Of a stretch of 64,000 nt of DNA, positions 16,934-32,090 are shown in pieces. Positions within the stretch are counted from its first letter, which is position 1; each line of letters opens with the position of its first letter. The notes beneath the pieces were generated by a model that worked only from the letters and a program-made list of their open reading frames with translations, was not told the DNA's origin and made no database searches. The position numbers were made by a program, and so were the translations under genes. The DNA lies in NCBI RefSeq assembly GCF_913063425.1, contig NZ_CAJXYK010000009.1, positions 62,001-126,000 on the forward strand, in the 5' to 3' direction. This DNA comes from an uncultured Thiohalocapsa sp. (GTDB lineage: Bacteria > Pseudomonadota > Gammaproteobacteria > Chromatiales > Chromatiaceae).

Positions 16934-18219
16934 ATCATGCGCTGACGGCCGAAGCCGCCGCGGGCCAGGTCGGGGGCCTGCGCCGCCGGCGCCGACACGA
17001 GCGGCGGACGCCGATGCTGGACGGCGGGCTGCTGGTGGCGGTGCTGTTCCTGCTCGGGCTCGGCTTCGTCATGGTGGCCTCGGCCTCCATGCCCATGGCG
17101 GACCGCAACTACGATGATCCCTTCTTCTTCGTGCTGCGCCATGGGGTGGCACTGGCGCTGGCGCTCACCTGCGGCGCTCTCTGCTTTGCGGTGCCGCTCA
17201 AGGTCTGGGAGCAGGCGGGGCCGGTGCTGATGCTGCTCGGCATCGGGCTCCTGCTGGTGCTGCTGGTGCCGGGGGTCGGCCGCACCGTGAACGGCGCCAC
17301 GCGCTGGATTCCGCTCGGGCTCATCAATCTTCAGCCCTCGGAGCTCATCAAGTTCACGGCCGTGATCTACCTCAGCGGCTACCTGGTGCGCCGGGAGCTT
17401 GAGGTCCGCATCAGCCTGATGGGCTTCCTGCGTCCCATGCTGCTGGTGGGGGCCGCCGGCGCCCTGATCATGCTGCAGCCGGACTTCGGCACCACGGCGG
17501 TGATCCTGGCCACCAGCATGGGGCTCTTGTTCCTGGGCGGGGTCAGCGTGCTGAGCTTCGTGCTGTTGGGGCTGCTGCTGGCCGCCGGGCTCGCGGTGCT
17601 GATCGTCATCGAGCCCTACCGGCTTCAGCGGGTGACGTCTTTCGTCAATCCGTTCGACGATCCTTTCGACACCGGCTACCAGCTGAGCCAGGCGCTCATC
17701 GCCTTCGGCCGCGGCGAATGGCTGGGGGTCGGGCTCGGCAACGGCATCCAGAAGCAGTTCTACCTGCCGGAGGCGCACACGGATTTCCTGCTCGCCGTGG
17801 TGGGGGAGGAGTTTGGCCTGCTGGGGGTGCTGGTGGTGGTGGCCCTGTTCGCCGTCATTACCTGGCGCGCCTTCGCCATCGGCGCCCGTGCCTGGCAACG
17901 CGGGGACCTGTTCGGCTGCTACGCCGCGCACGGCTTTGGGCTCCTGATCGGACTCCAGGCCTTCATCAATGTCGGCGTCAACACGGGGCTCCTGCCCACC
18001 AAGGGCCTGCCCCTGCCCTTCATGAGCTACGGCAGCAATGCGCTCATGGTTGCGCTGATGGCCGTGGGCGTCGTGCTGCGCATCGACTTCGAGCTGCGCC
18101 GGAAGACCGTCGAGTCCATCCCAGAGGGCGGCCTGCACCGCGAGCGCCCGGCGCCGCCCGCGCAGCCACCGCGGGAACGGCAGAAGCGTGAACGGGGGGC
18201 GACATGGCGACGTGGATGA
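16930..18219 (+). CDS. ftsW: Septal peptidoglycan polymerase FtsW
   Basis: 429 residues of the SEDS family, about ten membrane segments, polymerising lipid II at the septum with FtsI. SEDS signatures are present: GRTVNGATRWIPLG, INLQPSELIKF, LQPDFGTTAVI, DTGYQLSQALIAFGRGEW and LPFMSYGSNAL. Charged cytoplasmic tails sit at both ends (RRRRRHERR near residue 25 and an Arg-rich C-terminus). The start at 16930 is an ATGA overlap with murD; an in-frame start 3 codons earlier is less likely. The 3' end overlaps the 5' end of murG by 16 bp. Confidence 0.96.
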   Translation: MNHALTAEAAAGQVGGLRRRRRHERRTPMLDGGLLVAVLFLLGLGFVMVASASMPMADRNYDDPFFFVLRHGVALALALTCGALCFAVPLKVWEQAGPVLMLLGIGLLLVLLVPGVGRTVNGATRWIPLGLINLQPSELIKFTAVIYLSGYLVRRELEVRISLMGFLRPMLLVGAAGALIMLQPDFGTTAVILATSMGLLFLGGVSVLSFVLLGLLLAAGLAVLIVIEPYRLQRVTSFVNPFDDPFDTGYQLSQALIAFGRGEWLGVGLGNGIQKQFYLPEAHTDFLLAVVGEEFGLLGVLVVVALFAVITWRAFAIGARAWQRGDLFGCYAAHGFGLLIGLQAFINVGVNTGLLPTKGLPLPFMSYGSNALMVALMAVGVVLRIDFELRRKTVESIPEGGLHRERPAPPAQPPRERQKRERGATWRRG

Positions 18220-19388
18220 CACAGCGCCCGGCCGCGCCGGGCGCCGGGCTGGGCGCCGAGCGCGCGCAACGCGCCGGCCCTCAGCCCTCGGCACTCAGCC
18301 CTGCCGTCGCCGTCATGGCCGGCGGCACCGGCGGTCACGTGTTTCCGGCGCTGGCGGTGGCGGAGGTGCTGCGCGCCCGCGGTGCCGAGGTGTTCTGGAT
18401 CGGCACCCGCGCCGGCCTGGAGGCGCGGCTGGTGCCGGCGCACGGGTTCGCGATGGAGTACGTCGGCATCCAGGGCGTGCGCGGCAAGGGCCTCAAGGCG
18501 CTGCTCACGGCGCCCTTCAAGCTCGCGGCGGCCGTGCGCGAGGCCGCCGGTATCCTCAAGCGCCGCGGCGCGCAGACGGTGCTCGGCATGGGCGGCTTCG
18601 TGGCCGGGCCCGGCGGGCTCGCCGCCAAGCTCCAGGGCCGGGCGCTGGTGATCCAAGAGCAGAACAGCGTGCCCGGAATGACCAACCTGTGGCTTTCGCG
18701 CGTGGCGGACCGGGTGTTCGAGGCCTTCCCCGGCAGCTTCCCGGGGGCCCGGCGCGCCATCGACAGCGGCAACCCGGTGCGTGCGGACATCGCCGCGCTG
18801 CCGCCGCCGGCGGCGCGCCTCGTCGGCCGCAGCGGCCCGCCGCGGCTGCTGGTGGTGGGCGGGTCCCTGGGTGCCAAGGCCCTGAACGAGACGGTGCCGG
18901 CGGCACTCGCGCTGCTGGCGCCGGACGCCCGCCCCCTGGTGCGTCATCAAGCCGGCGAGAAGACGCTGGACATCGCCCGCACCGCCTACGCGGCCGCCGG
19001 CGTGGAGGCCGAGGTCACCCCCTTCATCGACGACATGGCGGCGGCCTATGCCTGGGCGGACCTGCTGGTGTGCCGCGCCGGGGCGCTGACCGTGGCGGAG
19101 GTTGCCGCCGCGGGCGTACCGGCGATTTTCATCCCCTTCCCCTATGCGGTGGACGATCACCAGGTGGGCAACGCCCGCTGGCTCAGCGACGCCGGCGCAG
19201 CGCGGCTCGTTATTCAGCGCGACCTGACGCCGGAGCTGCTGGCCGGGCACCTGCGCGAGCTGCTGGCAGACGCCGACAAGCGCCTCGCCATGGCCGAGGC
19301 CGGCCGCGCCAAGGCCAGAATCGACGCCGCCGAGCGTATTGCGGATGCCTGCCTGGAGCTGGCTGAACGGACGGAGGCACGCGCATGA
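18204..19388 (+). CDS. murG: Lipid II synthase MurG (GlcNAc transferase)
   Basis: 394 residues; MurG transfers GlcNAc to lipid I on the cytoplasmic face of the membrane. [17 protein letters not shown] (G loop 1), [30 protein letters not shown] and the UDP-GlcNAc site [21 protein letters not shown] are all intact. The protein carries about 35 extra residues before the family start, including PQPSALSPA encoded by the 25-bp repeat at 18278-18302. The start ATG at 18204 follows GGGGGGCG and overlaps ftsW. No internal ATG lies close enough to the conserved start to replace it, although V35 or M38 would give a family-like N-terminus. Confidence 0.96.
   Translation: MATWMTQRPAAPGAGLGAERAQRAGPQPSALSPAVAVMAGGTGGHVFPALAVAEVLRARGAEVFWIGTRAGLEARLVPAHGFAMEYVGIQGVRGKGLKALLTAPFKLAAAVREAAGILKRRGAQTVLGMGGFVAGPGGLAAKLQGRALVIQEQNSVPGMTNLWLSRVADRVFEAFPGSFPGARRAIDSGNPVRADIAALPPPAARLVGRSGPPRLLVVGGSLGAKALNETVPAALALLAPDARPLVRHQAGEKTLDIARTAYAAAGVEAEVTPFIDDMAAAYAWADLLVCRAGALTVAEVAAAGVPAIFIPFPYAVDDHQVGNARWLSDAGAARLVIQRDLTPELLAGHLRELLADADKRLAMAEAGRAKARIDAAERIADACLELAERTEARA
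18278..18302 (+). repeat. CCCTCAGC repeat copy inside the murG 5' end
   Basis: A 25-bp segment matching 14420-14444 at 23 of 25 positions. It is translated in frame as PQPSALSPA within the N-terminal extension of MurG. Confidence 0.7.
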
Positions 19389-20821
19389 GCCCACACCGTA
19401 CGCACAGCGCCAGCTGCATGGGCCGCATCCGGCGGCTGCACTTCGTCGGTGTCGGCGGTGCCGGCATGAGCGGCATCGCCGAGCTCATGGCCAATCTGGG
19501 CTACGCGGTGCAGGGCTCCGACCGGCGCGAGGGCGCGGTGACGGACCGCCTGCGCGGGCTCGGGGTGGAGGTCTTCATCGGCCACGACGCGGCGCATGTG
19601 GCCGACGTGGATGCCGTGGTGGTGTCCACCGCCATCGACCCCGCCAACCCGGAGGTCATGGCCGCCCGCGAGGCGCGCATCCCGGTGGTGCGCCGGGCCG
19701 AGATGCTCGCCGAGCTCATGCGCTTCCACTACGGCGTGGCCGTGGCCGGCACCCACGGCAAGACCACAACCACGAGCCTGATTGCGAGTGTGCTCGCGGA
19801 GGGGGGTCTGGACCCGACCTTCGTCATCGGCGGGCTGCTGAACAGCGCCGGTGCCAACGCGCGGCTCGGCAGCAGCAAGTACCTGGTGGCCGAGGCGGAC
19901 GAGAGCGACGCGTCCTTCCTGTTCCTGCAGCCCATGCTGGCGGTGGTCACCAACATCGACGCCGACCACATGCACACCTACGGCGGCGACTTCAATCGGC
20001 TGCGCAACACCTTCGTCGAGTTCGTGCACCACCTGCCGTTCTACGGCCTGGCCGTGCTCTGCATCGACGACGACGAGGTGGCCTCCCTGGTGCCGCTCAT
20101 GGCCCGACCCGTCATGACCTACGGCACCCGGGCCGACGCCGACGTGCGCGCCGACAACGTCCGCCAGCAGGGCACGCGCATGCTCTTCGATGCCCACCTG
20201 CCGGACGGCGTGGTGCTGCCGGTGGAGCTGAACCTGCCCGGGCGCCACAACATGCTGAACGCGCTCGCCGCCATCGCCGTGGGCCTGGAGCTCGGCGTGG
20301 ACGCGGACGCCATCCACCGCGCGCTGGCCGCGTTCCAGGGGGTGGGCCGGCGCTTCGTCGTCAGTCACTGCGGTATCCACGGCGGCCGCGACGTCACCCT
20401 CATCGACGATTACGGCCATCATCCGACGGAGCTTGCCGCCACCATGGCCGCCGCCCGCGGCAGCTGGCCGAAGCGGCGTCTGGTGCTGGTGTTCCAGCCG
20501 CATCGCTACACCCGCACCCAGGAGCAGTTCGACGACTTCGTGCACGTGCTCTCGGAGCCTGATCGGCTGGTGCTGTGCGAAGTCTACGCCGCCGGCGAGC
20601 AGCCCATTGCGGGTGCCGACGGCCGCAGCCTGGCCCGGGCCATCCGCGCCCGCGGCCGGGTGGACCCGCTGTTTGCGCAGGACCTGGACGAGGTGGTGGA
20701 GCTGCTGGACGCCACGCTTGCCGACGGCGACGTGGTGCTGGTCTCGGGTGCCGGGGACATCGGCGGGCTCGCGGCGCGCCTGCCCAAGCTGCTGCTGGCG
20801 GAGGACGAGGATGCGGACTGA
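19385..20821 (+). CDS. murC: UDP-N-acetylmuramate-L-alanine ligase
   Basis: A 478-residue Mur ligase adding the first stem amino acid, L-alanine. [18 protein letters not shown] is the MurC start motif; the ATP loop [13 protein letters not shown] has the His typical of Mur[45 protein letters not shown] and [14 protein letters not shown] follow in order. It overlaps murG by 4 bp. Downstream, 165 bp of non-coding sequence separate it from murB, an unusually loose junction for this cluster; a 32-codon frame there shows no similarity. Confidence 0.97.
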   Translation: MSPHRTHSASCMGRIRRLHFVGVGGAGMSGIAELMANLGYAVQGSDRREGAVTDRLRGLGVEVFIGHDAAHVADVDAVVVSTAIDPANPEVMAAREARIPVVRRAEMLAELMRFHYGVAVAGTHGKTTTTSLIASVLAEGGLDPTFVIGGLLNSAGANARLGSSKYLVAEADESDASFLFLQPMLAVVTNIDADHMHTYGGDFNRLRNTFVEFVHHLPFYGLAVLCIDDDEVASLVPLMARPVMTYGTRADADVRADNVRQQGTRMLFDAHLPDGVVLPVELNLPGRHNMLNALAAIAVGLELGVDADAIHRALAAFQGVGRRFVVSHCGIHGGRDVTLIDDYGHHPTELAATMAAARGSWPKRRLVLVFQPHRYTRTQEQFDDFVHVLSEPDRLVLCEVYAAGEQPIAGADGRSLARAIRARGRVDPLFAQDLDEVVELLDATLADGDVVLVSGAGDIGGLAARLPKLLLAEDEDAD

Positions 20822-20986
20822 ATGCCTGCCCGCCGCCAAGACCCTGCTGCGCAGCCGTCAGCTCGGCTGTCTCAGCCTGCGCCTCGGCTGCGGGGAGCCG
20901 CTGCATGGGCAGCTCCATGACCCGGCCGGGCACCGCCCGCCGCCGTCGGCGCTCGCCGCATCGCCGCGCCGGGAGGGGTCGCGCAC

Positions 20987-23627
<2,641 letters not shown>

Positions 23628-23631
23628 CCGC

Positions 23632-24849
23632 ATGGCCAGACGTAGTGAGAAGAACCTCCTGGTTGGGCTCGACATCGGCACCTCGAAGGTGGCCGCGCTG
23701 GTGGGCGAGCTGAAGGCCGACGACACCATCGAGATCATCGGTATCGGCACCCATCCCTCCCATGGCCTGAAGAAAGGCGTGGTGGTGGACATCGAATCCA
23801 CCGTGCAGTCCATCCAGCGCGCCGTCGAAGAGGCGGAGCTGATGGCCGGCTGCGAGATCCACTCGGTGCATGCCGGCATCGCCGGTAGCCATGTGCGCAG
23901 CCTGAACAGCCACGGCATCACCGCCATCAAGGACCACGAGGTGGTGCAGGCGGACGTGGACCGGGTCATCGACGCGGCCCGCGCTGTGGCCATCCCGGCG
24001 GATCAGAAGATCCTGCACATCCTGCCCCAGGAATTCATCATCGACGACCAGGAGGGCATCCGCGAGCCCATCGGCATGTCCGGTGTGCGCCTGGAGGCCC
24101 GGGTGCACATGGTGACGGGCGCGGTCAGCGCGGCGCAGAACATCGTCAAGTGCATCCGCCGCTGCGGGCTGGAAGTGGACGACCTCGTCCTGGGTCAGCT
24201 CAGCTCCAGCTACGCCGTGCTCGGTGAGGACGAGAAGGAGCTCGGCGTCTGTCTCGTGGACATGGGCGGCGGCACCACGGACCTCGCGGTGTTCACCGAC
24301 GGCGCCATTCGCCACACCGCCTGCATCCCCATCGCAGGGGACCAGGTCACCAACGACATCGCAGTGGCCCTGCGCACACCCACCCAGCACGCCGAGGACA
24401 TCAAGGTGCGCCACGGCTGCGCCCTGTCCTCCCGCGGCGTCAGCGAGGACATCGAGGTGCCGAGCATCGGCGAGCGCCCGGCCCGCCAGCTCTCCCGCCA
24501 GACCCTGGCCGAGGTGGTGGAGCCCCGCTACGAGGAGCTCCTGAACCTGCTTCAGGGGGAGCTGCGCCGCAGCGGCTTCGAAGACCTGGTGGCCGGCGGC
24601 GTCGTGCTCACCGGCGGCGCCGCGAAGATGGACGGGCTCATGGAGCTGGCCGAGGACGTCTTCCACATGCCAGTGCGTTTGGGCGTGCCCCAGTACGTCA
24701 CGGGCCTTGAGGACACCATCGCCGACGCGGTCTATGCCACCGGCGTCGGACTGCTCATCTACGCCCAGCAGCACCGCTTCGCCGCGGGCTCCGAGTACGC
24801 GGAGTCGGCGGGGTTCTGGGGGCGGCTGCGGCGTTGGTTTGGAGGTTGA
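23632..24849 (+). CDS. ftsA: Cell division protein FtsA
   Basis: 405 residues, actin-like ATPase tethering FtsZ to the membrane. Phosphate 1 motif [16 protein letters not shown], the 1C domain (about residues 80-165), phosphate 2 [13 protein letters not shown] and the adenosine motif [15 protein letters not shown] are in order. The C-terminal amphipathic membrane helix is [11 protein letters not shown]. The ATG at 23632 follows a GGAG-containing leader (ACGGAGCTGACCGC). A 236-bp gap without genes precedes ftsZ, room for an ftsZ-proximal promoter, though no consensus promoter was found there. Confidence 0.97.
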   Translation: MARRSEKNLLVGLDIGTSKVAALVGELKADDTIEIIGIGTHPSHGLKKGVVVDIESTVQSIQRAVEEAELMAGCEIHSVHAGIAGSHVRSLNSHGITAIKDHEVVQADVDRVIDAARAVAIPADQKILHILPQEFIIDDQEGIREPIGMSGVRLEARVHMVTGAVSAAQNIVKCIRRCGLEVDDLVLGQLSSSYAVLGEDEKELGVCLVDMGGGTTDLAVFTDGAIRHTACIPIAGDQVTNDIAVALRTPTQHAEDIKVRHGCALSSRGVSEDIEVPSIGERPARQLSRQTLAEVVEPRYEELLNLLQGELRRSGFEDLVAGGVVLTGGAAKMDGLMELAEDVFHMPVRLGVPQYVTGLEDTIADAVYATGVGLLIYAQQHRFAAGSEYAESAGFWGRLRRWFGG

Positions 24850-25085
24850 GGCGGCATCGAGAACCGCCGCCGGTCAGGACCCGCCCAGCGCGGGACCGGC
24901 CGGCATCGAAAAAGGGGGAACAGCACAAGTGCGGGGTCTCCTGCCCCGCCGGCCGCAGGATGGCAAAGCGTACCCCGTGCGGCGGCCCCGCGCGGAGGCG
25001 ACAGGAGTCGGGCGTACCCACCCCGCGGCCCGAGGGGACGGTTAGTCAGGCAGGCAACAGTAAGCGATACGAGAGGCAACGCATC

Positions 25086-26243
25086 ATGTTCGAGCTCATG
25101 GATACCCAGACCCAGACCGCAGTCATCAAGGTCATCGGCGTCGGCGGCGGCGGCGGCAATGCGGTCAACCACATGGCCGCGGCCAACATCGAGGGCGTGG
25201 ATTTCATCTGCGCCAACACCGACGCCCAGGCGCTGGAGAACGCCAACGTCAAGACCATCCTTCAGCTCGGCGCCGGCATCACCAAGGGCCTGGGCGCCGG
25301 TGCCGACCCGGACATCGGCCGCAAGGCCGCGGAAGAGGATCGCGACCGCATCAAGGACGCCCTGGAGGGCGCCGACATGGTCTTCATCACCGCCGGCATG
25401 GGCGGTGGAACGGGTACCGGCGCGGCGCCCGTGGTGGCCGAGGTGGCTCGGGAGCTCGGCATCCTGACCGTCGCGGTGGTCACCAAGCCCTTCCCGTTCG
25501 AGGGCGGCAAGCGCGGCAAGACGGCCAACACCGGCATCGAGGAGCTGGGCAAGCATGTCGACTCCCTCATCACCATCCCCAACGAGAAGCTCCTGCAGGT
25601 GCTCGGCAAGGAGATGACCCTGCTCAGCGCCTTCAGCGCCGCCAACGACGTGCTGCTGAACGCCACCCAGGGCATCGCTGAGCTCATCACCCGCCCGGGG
25701 CTCATCAACGTCGACTTCGCCGATGTCAAGACCGTCATGTCCGAGATGGGCGTGTCCATGATGGGCACGGGCGCCGCCAGCGGCGAGAACCGCGCCCGCG
25801 AGGCCGCCGAGGCCGCCATCAACAGTCCCTTGCTGGAGGACATCGACCTGGCCGGTGCCCGCGGCATCCTGGTGAACATCACCGCCGGCCTGAGCCTGTC
25901 CATCGGCGAGTTCGACGAGGTGGGCAACACGGTGCGCGACTTCGCCGACGACGAAGCCACGGTGGTGGTGGGAACGGTCATCGACCCTGAGCTGGAGGAC
26001 GAGCTGCGGGTGACCGTGGTGGCCACGGGTCTCGGTGGCCGCCATGCGGGTGTGTCGGCGGACGAGCCGAAGATGCGCCTGGTGAACAGCCGCGACAGCG
26101 ACGGCATGACGCCGGACTACCGTGACATGGACCAGCCGGCGTACATCCGCAACAAGCGGGTGGCGGCCGGCGGCGGTGGCGATCAGGGCTCCGACCTGGA
26201 CTACCTGGACATCCCGGCCTTCCTGCGCCGGCAGGCGGATTGA
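25086..26243 (+). CDS. ftsZ: Cell division GTPase FtsZ
   Basis: A 385-residue tubulin homologue forming the Z ring. [17 protein letters not shown] opens the GTPase domain; the signature loop is [20 protein letters not shown]; the synergy-loop region [15 protein letters not shown] is complete. The conserved C-terminal peptide [15 protein letters not shown], which binds FtsA and ZipA, is intact after a short linker. GAGAGG lies 9 nt before the ATG at 25086; upstream in-frame codons are not FtsZ-like. It is the last gene of the cluster; a strong hairpin follows 9 bp after the stop. Confidence 0.98.
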   Translation: MFELMDTQTQTAVIKVIGVGGGGGNAVNHMAAANIEGVDFICANTDAQALENANVKTILQLGAGITKGLGAGADPDIGRKAAEEDRDRIKDALEGADMVFITAGMGGGTGTGAAPVVAEVARELGILTVAVVTKPFPFEGGKRGKTANTGIEELGKHVDSLITIPNEKLLQVLGKEMTLLSAFSAANDVLLNATQGIAELITRPGLINVDFADVKTVMSEMGVSMMGTGAASGENRAREAAEAAINSPLLEDIDLAGARGILVNITAGLSLSIGEFDEVGNTVRDFADDEATVVVGTVIDPELEDELRVTVVATGLGGRHAGVSADEPKMRLVNSRDSDGMTPDYRDMDQPAYIRNKRVAAGGGGDQGSDLDYLDIPAFLRRQAD

Positions 26244-26251
26244 GGGGGCTT

Positions 26252-26280
26252 GCGGGGTGACGGCGCCGCCGTCGCCCCGT
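26252..26280 (+). terminator. Hairpin after ftsZ, candidate terminator or attenuator
   Basis: CGGGGTGACGGC pairs with GCCGTCGCCCCG (12 bp with one G-U pair, 3-nt loop) just after the ftsZ stop. No U-tract follows, so termination may be partial or factor-dependent. Confidence 0.55.
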
Positions 26281-26341
26281 CAGACAGACTGATCTAGGAC
26301 AATCCCTAGCCCAATAAACCCAAAATAAACAAACAGTTTCC

Positions 26342-26370
26342 TTGATGTCGCATTTGGTGCTTGATAATAA
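26342..26370 (+). promoter_or_regulatory. Candidate promoter of lpxC
   Basis: TTGATG (26342-26347) and TAATAA (26365-26370) at 17-bp spacing, within an A+T-rich island (26310-26370) in the 314-bp ftsZ-lpxC gap. The leader to the GTG start of lpxC is about 180 nt. The rest of the gap holds no gene; a GATAAT at 26363 is an alternative -10. Confidence 0.5.
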
Positions 26371-26557
26371 TCCGGGAAAACCCTAACCTATGCATCAAGC
26401 ATGGGTGCTGCGGCGCTGACCTTCGGCCCTGACGTTTAGCCCTGGTCTGCGAAGGCGCCGCTGCCCTAGAACAAAGCACCACCCGGATGTTCTCCGGGCG
26501 GCTCCACCTGGACGGCCCCGCGCGGGACCTGGGGCCAAGCGGCAAGGGGGAACGACA

Positions 26558-27469
26558 GTGATCCGTCAACGCACGTTGAAGAACGTGATCCGCGCCACCG
26601 GCGTCGGATTGCACACCGGCACCAAGGTGTATCTCACCCTGCGGCCGGCAGCGCCTGACACGGGCATCGTGTTTCGGCGGGTCGATCTGGACCCACCCGT
26701 CGATATTACCGCATGTCCGGCGCGGGTGGGTGACACCCGTCTCTCCACCACGCTTGAGGCCGACGGCGCCCGGGTGTCCACCGTCGAGCACCTGCTGTCC
26801 GCCTTCGCGGGGCTGGGCATCGACAACGCCTATGTGGACGTGAGCGCACCCGAAGTGCCCATCATGGACGGCAGCGCCGGTCCCTTCGTGTTTCTGCTGC
26901 AATCGGCCGGTATCGAAGAGCAGAACCGTCCCAAACGGTTCATCCGCATCAAGCGGCCGGTGACCGTGGAAGACGGCGACAAATATGCCCGCTTCGAGCC
27001 CTACAACGGCTTCCGTGTCGGCTTTTCCATCGATTTCGAGCATCCGGCGTTCACCTCCCGCGCCCAGTCCGCGGTGGTGGATTTCTCCAGCACCTCCTTC
27101 GTCAAAGAGGTGAGCCGGGCGCGGACCTTCGGCTTCCTGCGCGACATCGAGGCTCTGCGGGAGCAGAACCTGGCCCTCGGCGGCAGCCTCGACAACGCCG
27201 TGGTGGTGGACGACTACCGCGTGCTCAACGACGACGGTCTGCGCTACGAGGACGAGTTCGTCAAGCACAAAATCCTCGACGCCATCGGCGATCTCTATCT
27301 GTTGGGCCGTCCGCTCATCGGCGCGTTCATCGGCCACAAGTCCGGGCATGCGCTGAACAACCGGCTGCTGCGCGCCCTGCTCGCCGAGCAGGACGCCTGG
27401 GACGAGGTCACGTTCGAGGATCCGGCGCAGGTGCCCATCCGCTTCGGCCAGCCGGCCCTCGCGGGCTGA
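26558..27469 (+). CDS. lpxC: UDP-3-O-acyl-N-acetylglucosamine deacetylase
   Basis: A 303-residue Zn2+ amidase for the committed step of lipid A synthesis. The N-terminus [20 protein letters not shown], the Zn ligand in [10 protein letters not shown] (His), the [14 protein letters not shown] motif (His and Asp ligands) and the active-site HKSGHALNN are all present. The start is a GTG with AAGGGGG upstream. The position directly after the dcw cluster is classical for gammaproteobacteria. The protein shows that the cell makes LPS. Confidence 0.97.
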   Translation: MIRQRTLKNVIRATGVGLHTGTKVYLTLRPAAPDTGIVFRRVDLDPPVDITACPARVGDTRLSTTLEADGARVSTVEHLLSAFAGLGIDNAYVDVSAPEVPIMDGSAGPFVFLLQSAGIEEQNRPKRFIRIKRPVTVEDGDKYARFEPYNGFRVGFSIDFEHPAFTSRAQSAVVDFSSTSFVKEVSRARTFGFLRDIEALREQNLALGGSLDNAVVVDDYRVLNDDGLRYEDEFVKHKILDAIGDLYLLGRPLIGAFIGHKSGHALNNRLLRALLAEQDAWDEVTFEDPAQVPIRFGQPALAG

Positions 27470-27488
27470 CCGGCCGGGTGGGGGCGAC

Positions 27489-27971
27489 TCAGGCGCCGCG
27501 GCGCAGGGTTGCAGCGAGTCGATGCAGGCTCCCGGCGAGGGGCGTATCGCCGAGGGCCGCCGCGGTCTGCTCCAGGCTGCGTGCGGCGGCATCGTCGGCC
27601 CCGCTGCGGGGCGGGGCGGTCCGGACCGCCGGCGCATGCCCGGACATGGGCGCCGCGGGCTGCGCGCGGACCCGACACTCCGACACCGCCTCGCCCTGCC
27701 CGGCGAGGGCAGACAGGAACTGAGGCGAGAGAAACCTCAGTCGATCCACCCAAGCGGGGGAATCGCAGATCAGCGTCAGCCGCCCATCGTCGAGGGTGGC
27801 CTGCGTGCAGTGTCCGGCGACGGATGTCGGCAGCAGGGCGCGCACCCGGGCGAGCAGCGCCTCGCGGCGCTCGAGCTCCAGAAGCAATGCCGAGACGGCA
27901 TCGCTGCCGTGCAGGAAACGACGAATGTGCCGTGCTCGGGGGGGCTTCGCGGGGGCTTGCGGAGGTGACAT
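27489..27971 (-). CDS. dciA: DciA-family (DUF721) helicase-loading protein
   Basis: A 160-residue DUF721 protein; DciA loads the replicative helicase DnaB in bacteria without DnaC. The N-terminal half has the DUF721 core: ALLARVRALLPTSVAGHCTQ, TLDDGRLTLICDSPAWVDRLRFLSPQFL. The C-terminal 60 residues are Ala/Pro-rich and probably flexible. Its location between lpxC and secA, facing lpxC, is the standard site of this gene in gammaproteobacteria. It is convergent with lpxC, with 19 bp between stops. Confidence 0.88.
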   Translation of the reverse strand: MSPPQAPAKPPRARHIRRFLHGSDAVSALLLELERREALLARVRALLPTSVAGHCTQATLDDGRLTLICDSPAWVDRLRFLSPQFLSALAGQGEAVSECRVRAQPAAPMSGHAPAVRTAPPRSGADDAAARSLEQTAAALGDTPLAGSLHRLAATLRRGA

Positions 27972-28090
27972 GGAGCGCTTCCTCGCACGCAGGCGCCGGA
28001 CGGCACCGAAAGACTGAGCCTTGGGGGGCGGGAGAGGCCGCGACGGCCTGACCCGCGCACGAACAATCTACACGAAGAGCGTGACAGCAG

Positions 28091-28999
28091 ATGCAATACC
28101 CAACGATTCATGGCCGGGTGGGGGCCGCCGGCCGCACCTCGGTGCACCTATTGGTGATCATGTCCACAGCCCTCGCGGCCGGGGGCGTCGGCTTCTGGCT
28201 CGGTAAATACCGCATCACCGACACGGACCTCGCCGCCGTCGAGCGCACCGCGCCTGCCCCTGTTGTCGCCGACACCGCGGAGCGTGCCGCCGCAGACATC
28301 GATGCCGTCGCCGCCCGCGTCGGCGTCCTGCAGGCGGAGATCATGCGCATCAACGCGCTGGGCCAGCGCCTGGTGGAGATGGCCGGCCTCGACGACGAGG
28401 AGTTCGACTTCGCCAACCCGGCGCCCGCCGGCGGCCCCGATGATGCCGTGCTGCGCCGCAGCAGCGTGGACGACGTGGCCCAGGACCTGGCCAAGGTGCT
28501 CTCCGAGCTGGACGACCGCAAGCGCAAGCTCGGATTGCTGGAGACCCTCATCATGGAGCGGGATCTCAAGCGCCACACCAGCCCCGAGGGCTGGCCGCTG
28601 CGGGTCGGCGGCGTGGTCACGTCCAAGTTCGGTTACCGCCGCCATCCCATCACGGGTCGTCGCAGTATGCACAAGGGCATCGATATCGCTGCCAAGCACG
28701 GCACCGATATCGTTGCCATGGCCGACGGCATCGTCATTTTCTCCGGCTGGAAGGGCGGCTACGGCAAGATCGTCGAGGTGCGTCACGCCAATGGGCTCGA
28801 GACCCGCTACGCCCACAACAGCGCCAACCTCGTGAGCGAGGGCGACATGGTGCGCAAGGGGCAGGTCATTGCCAAGCTCGGCTCCACCGGTCGCTCCACG
28901 GGCCCGCACATCCACTTCGAGGTGCGGCGCAACGGCGAGGCGGTCAACCCGATGCAGTATCTGGATCTGAGCAAGAAATCCCGCGTCGCACGGCTCTGA
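28091..28999 (+). CDS. M23-family (LytM-type) peptidoglycan metallopeptidase
   Basis: A 302-residue envelope protein: a membrane anchor at about residues 18-38 (VHLLVIMSTALAAGGVGFWLG), a periplasmic coiled-coil stretch (about 60-165), then an M23 domain. Zn2+ ligands are visible: H-x3-D in HKGIDIAAKHGTD and HxH in GPHIHFEVR, with GYRRHPITGRRSMHKG leading in, so it should be active rather than an EnvC/NlpD-type activator with lost ligands. Members next to secA are common in gammaproteobacteria. Divergent from dciA, with 119 bp between starts. Probable role: cleaving peptide cross-links during growth. Confidence 0.9.
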   Translation: MQYPTIHGRVGAAGRTSVHLLVIMSTALAAGGVGFWLGKYRITDTDLAAVERTAPAPVVADTAERAAADIDAVAARVGVLQAEIMRINALGQRLVEMAGLDDEEFDFANPAPAGGPDDAVLRRSSVDDVAQDLAKVLSELDDRKRKLGLLETLIMERDLKRHTSPEGWPLRVGGVVTSKFGYRRHPITGRRSMHKGIDIAAKHGTDIVAMADGIVIFSGWKGGYGKIVEVRHANGLETRYAHNSANLVSEGDMVRKGQVIAKLGSTGRSTGPHIHFEVRRNGEAVNPMQYLDLSKKSRVARL

Positions 29000-29220
29000 T
29001 CGTCGGCCCAAACGCTGGCTTCAGCGCTGACCCCAGAGCGAATCCCGGCGCGGGCCGGTTCCGACAGGACCCGCCGCGCCCGGCGTAACGCCGCCCCGCC
29101 CTACCCGGCGGGTGCGGCGTTGTTGCTTCTCCGTAACCTGTTGCCGGCAGCGCCGGGTGGCACCTTCCGGTATCCTGTAGAGATTTCTTCACGCCGCTGA
29201 GGTCCCGTCGCGGGCAAGTC

Positions 29221-32085
<2,865 letters not shown>

Positions 32086-32090
32086 CGCAG

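Noticed and set aside
20822-20986. Small gene between murC and murB
   Set aside because: The only ATG frame is 32 codons of Ala/Pro/Arg without similarity or ribosome site.
29000-29220. secM-like arrest gene or strong promoter before secA
   Set aside because: No open frame with an arrest-like motif, and the best -35/-10 pair (TTGCCG and TATCCT) has 24-bp spacing.
28999-29220. tRNA genes in intergenic gaps of the window
   Set aside because: No cloverleaf with a GTTCGA-type T loop was recognised in any gap; a dedicated scan would be needed to exclude one fully.
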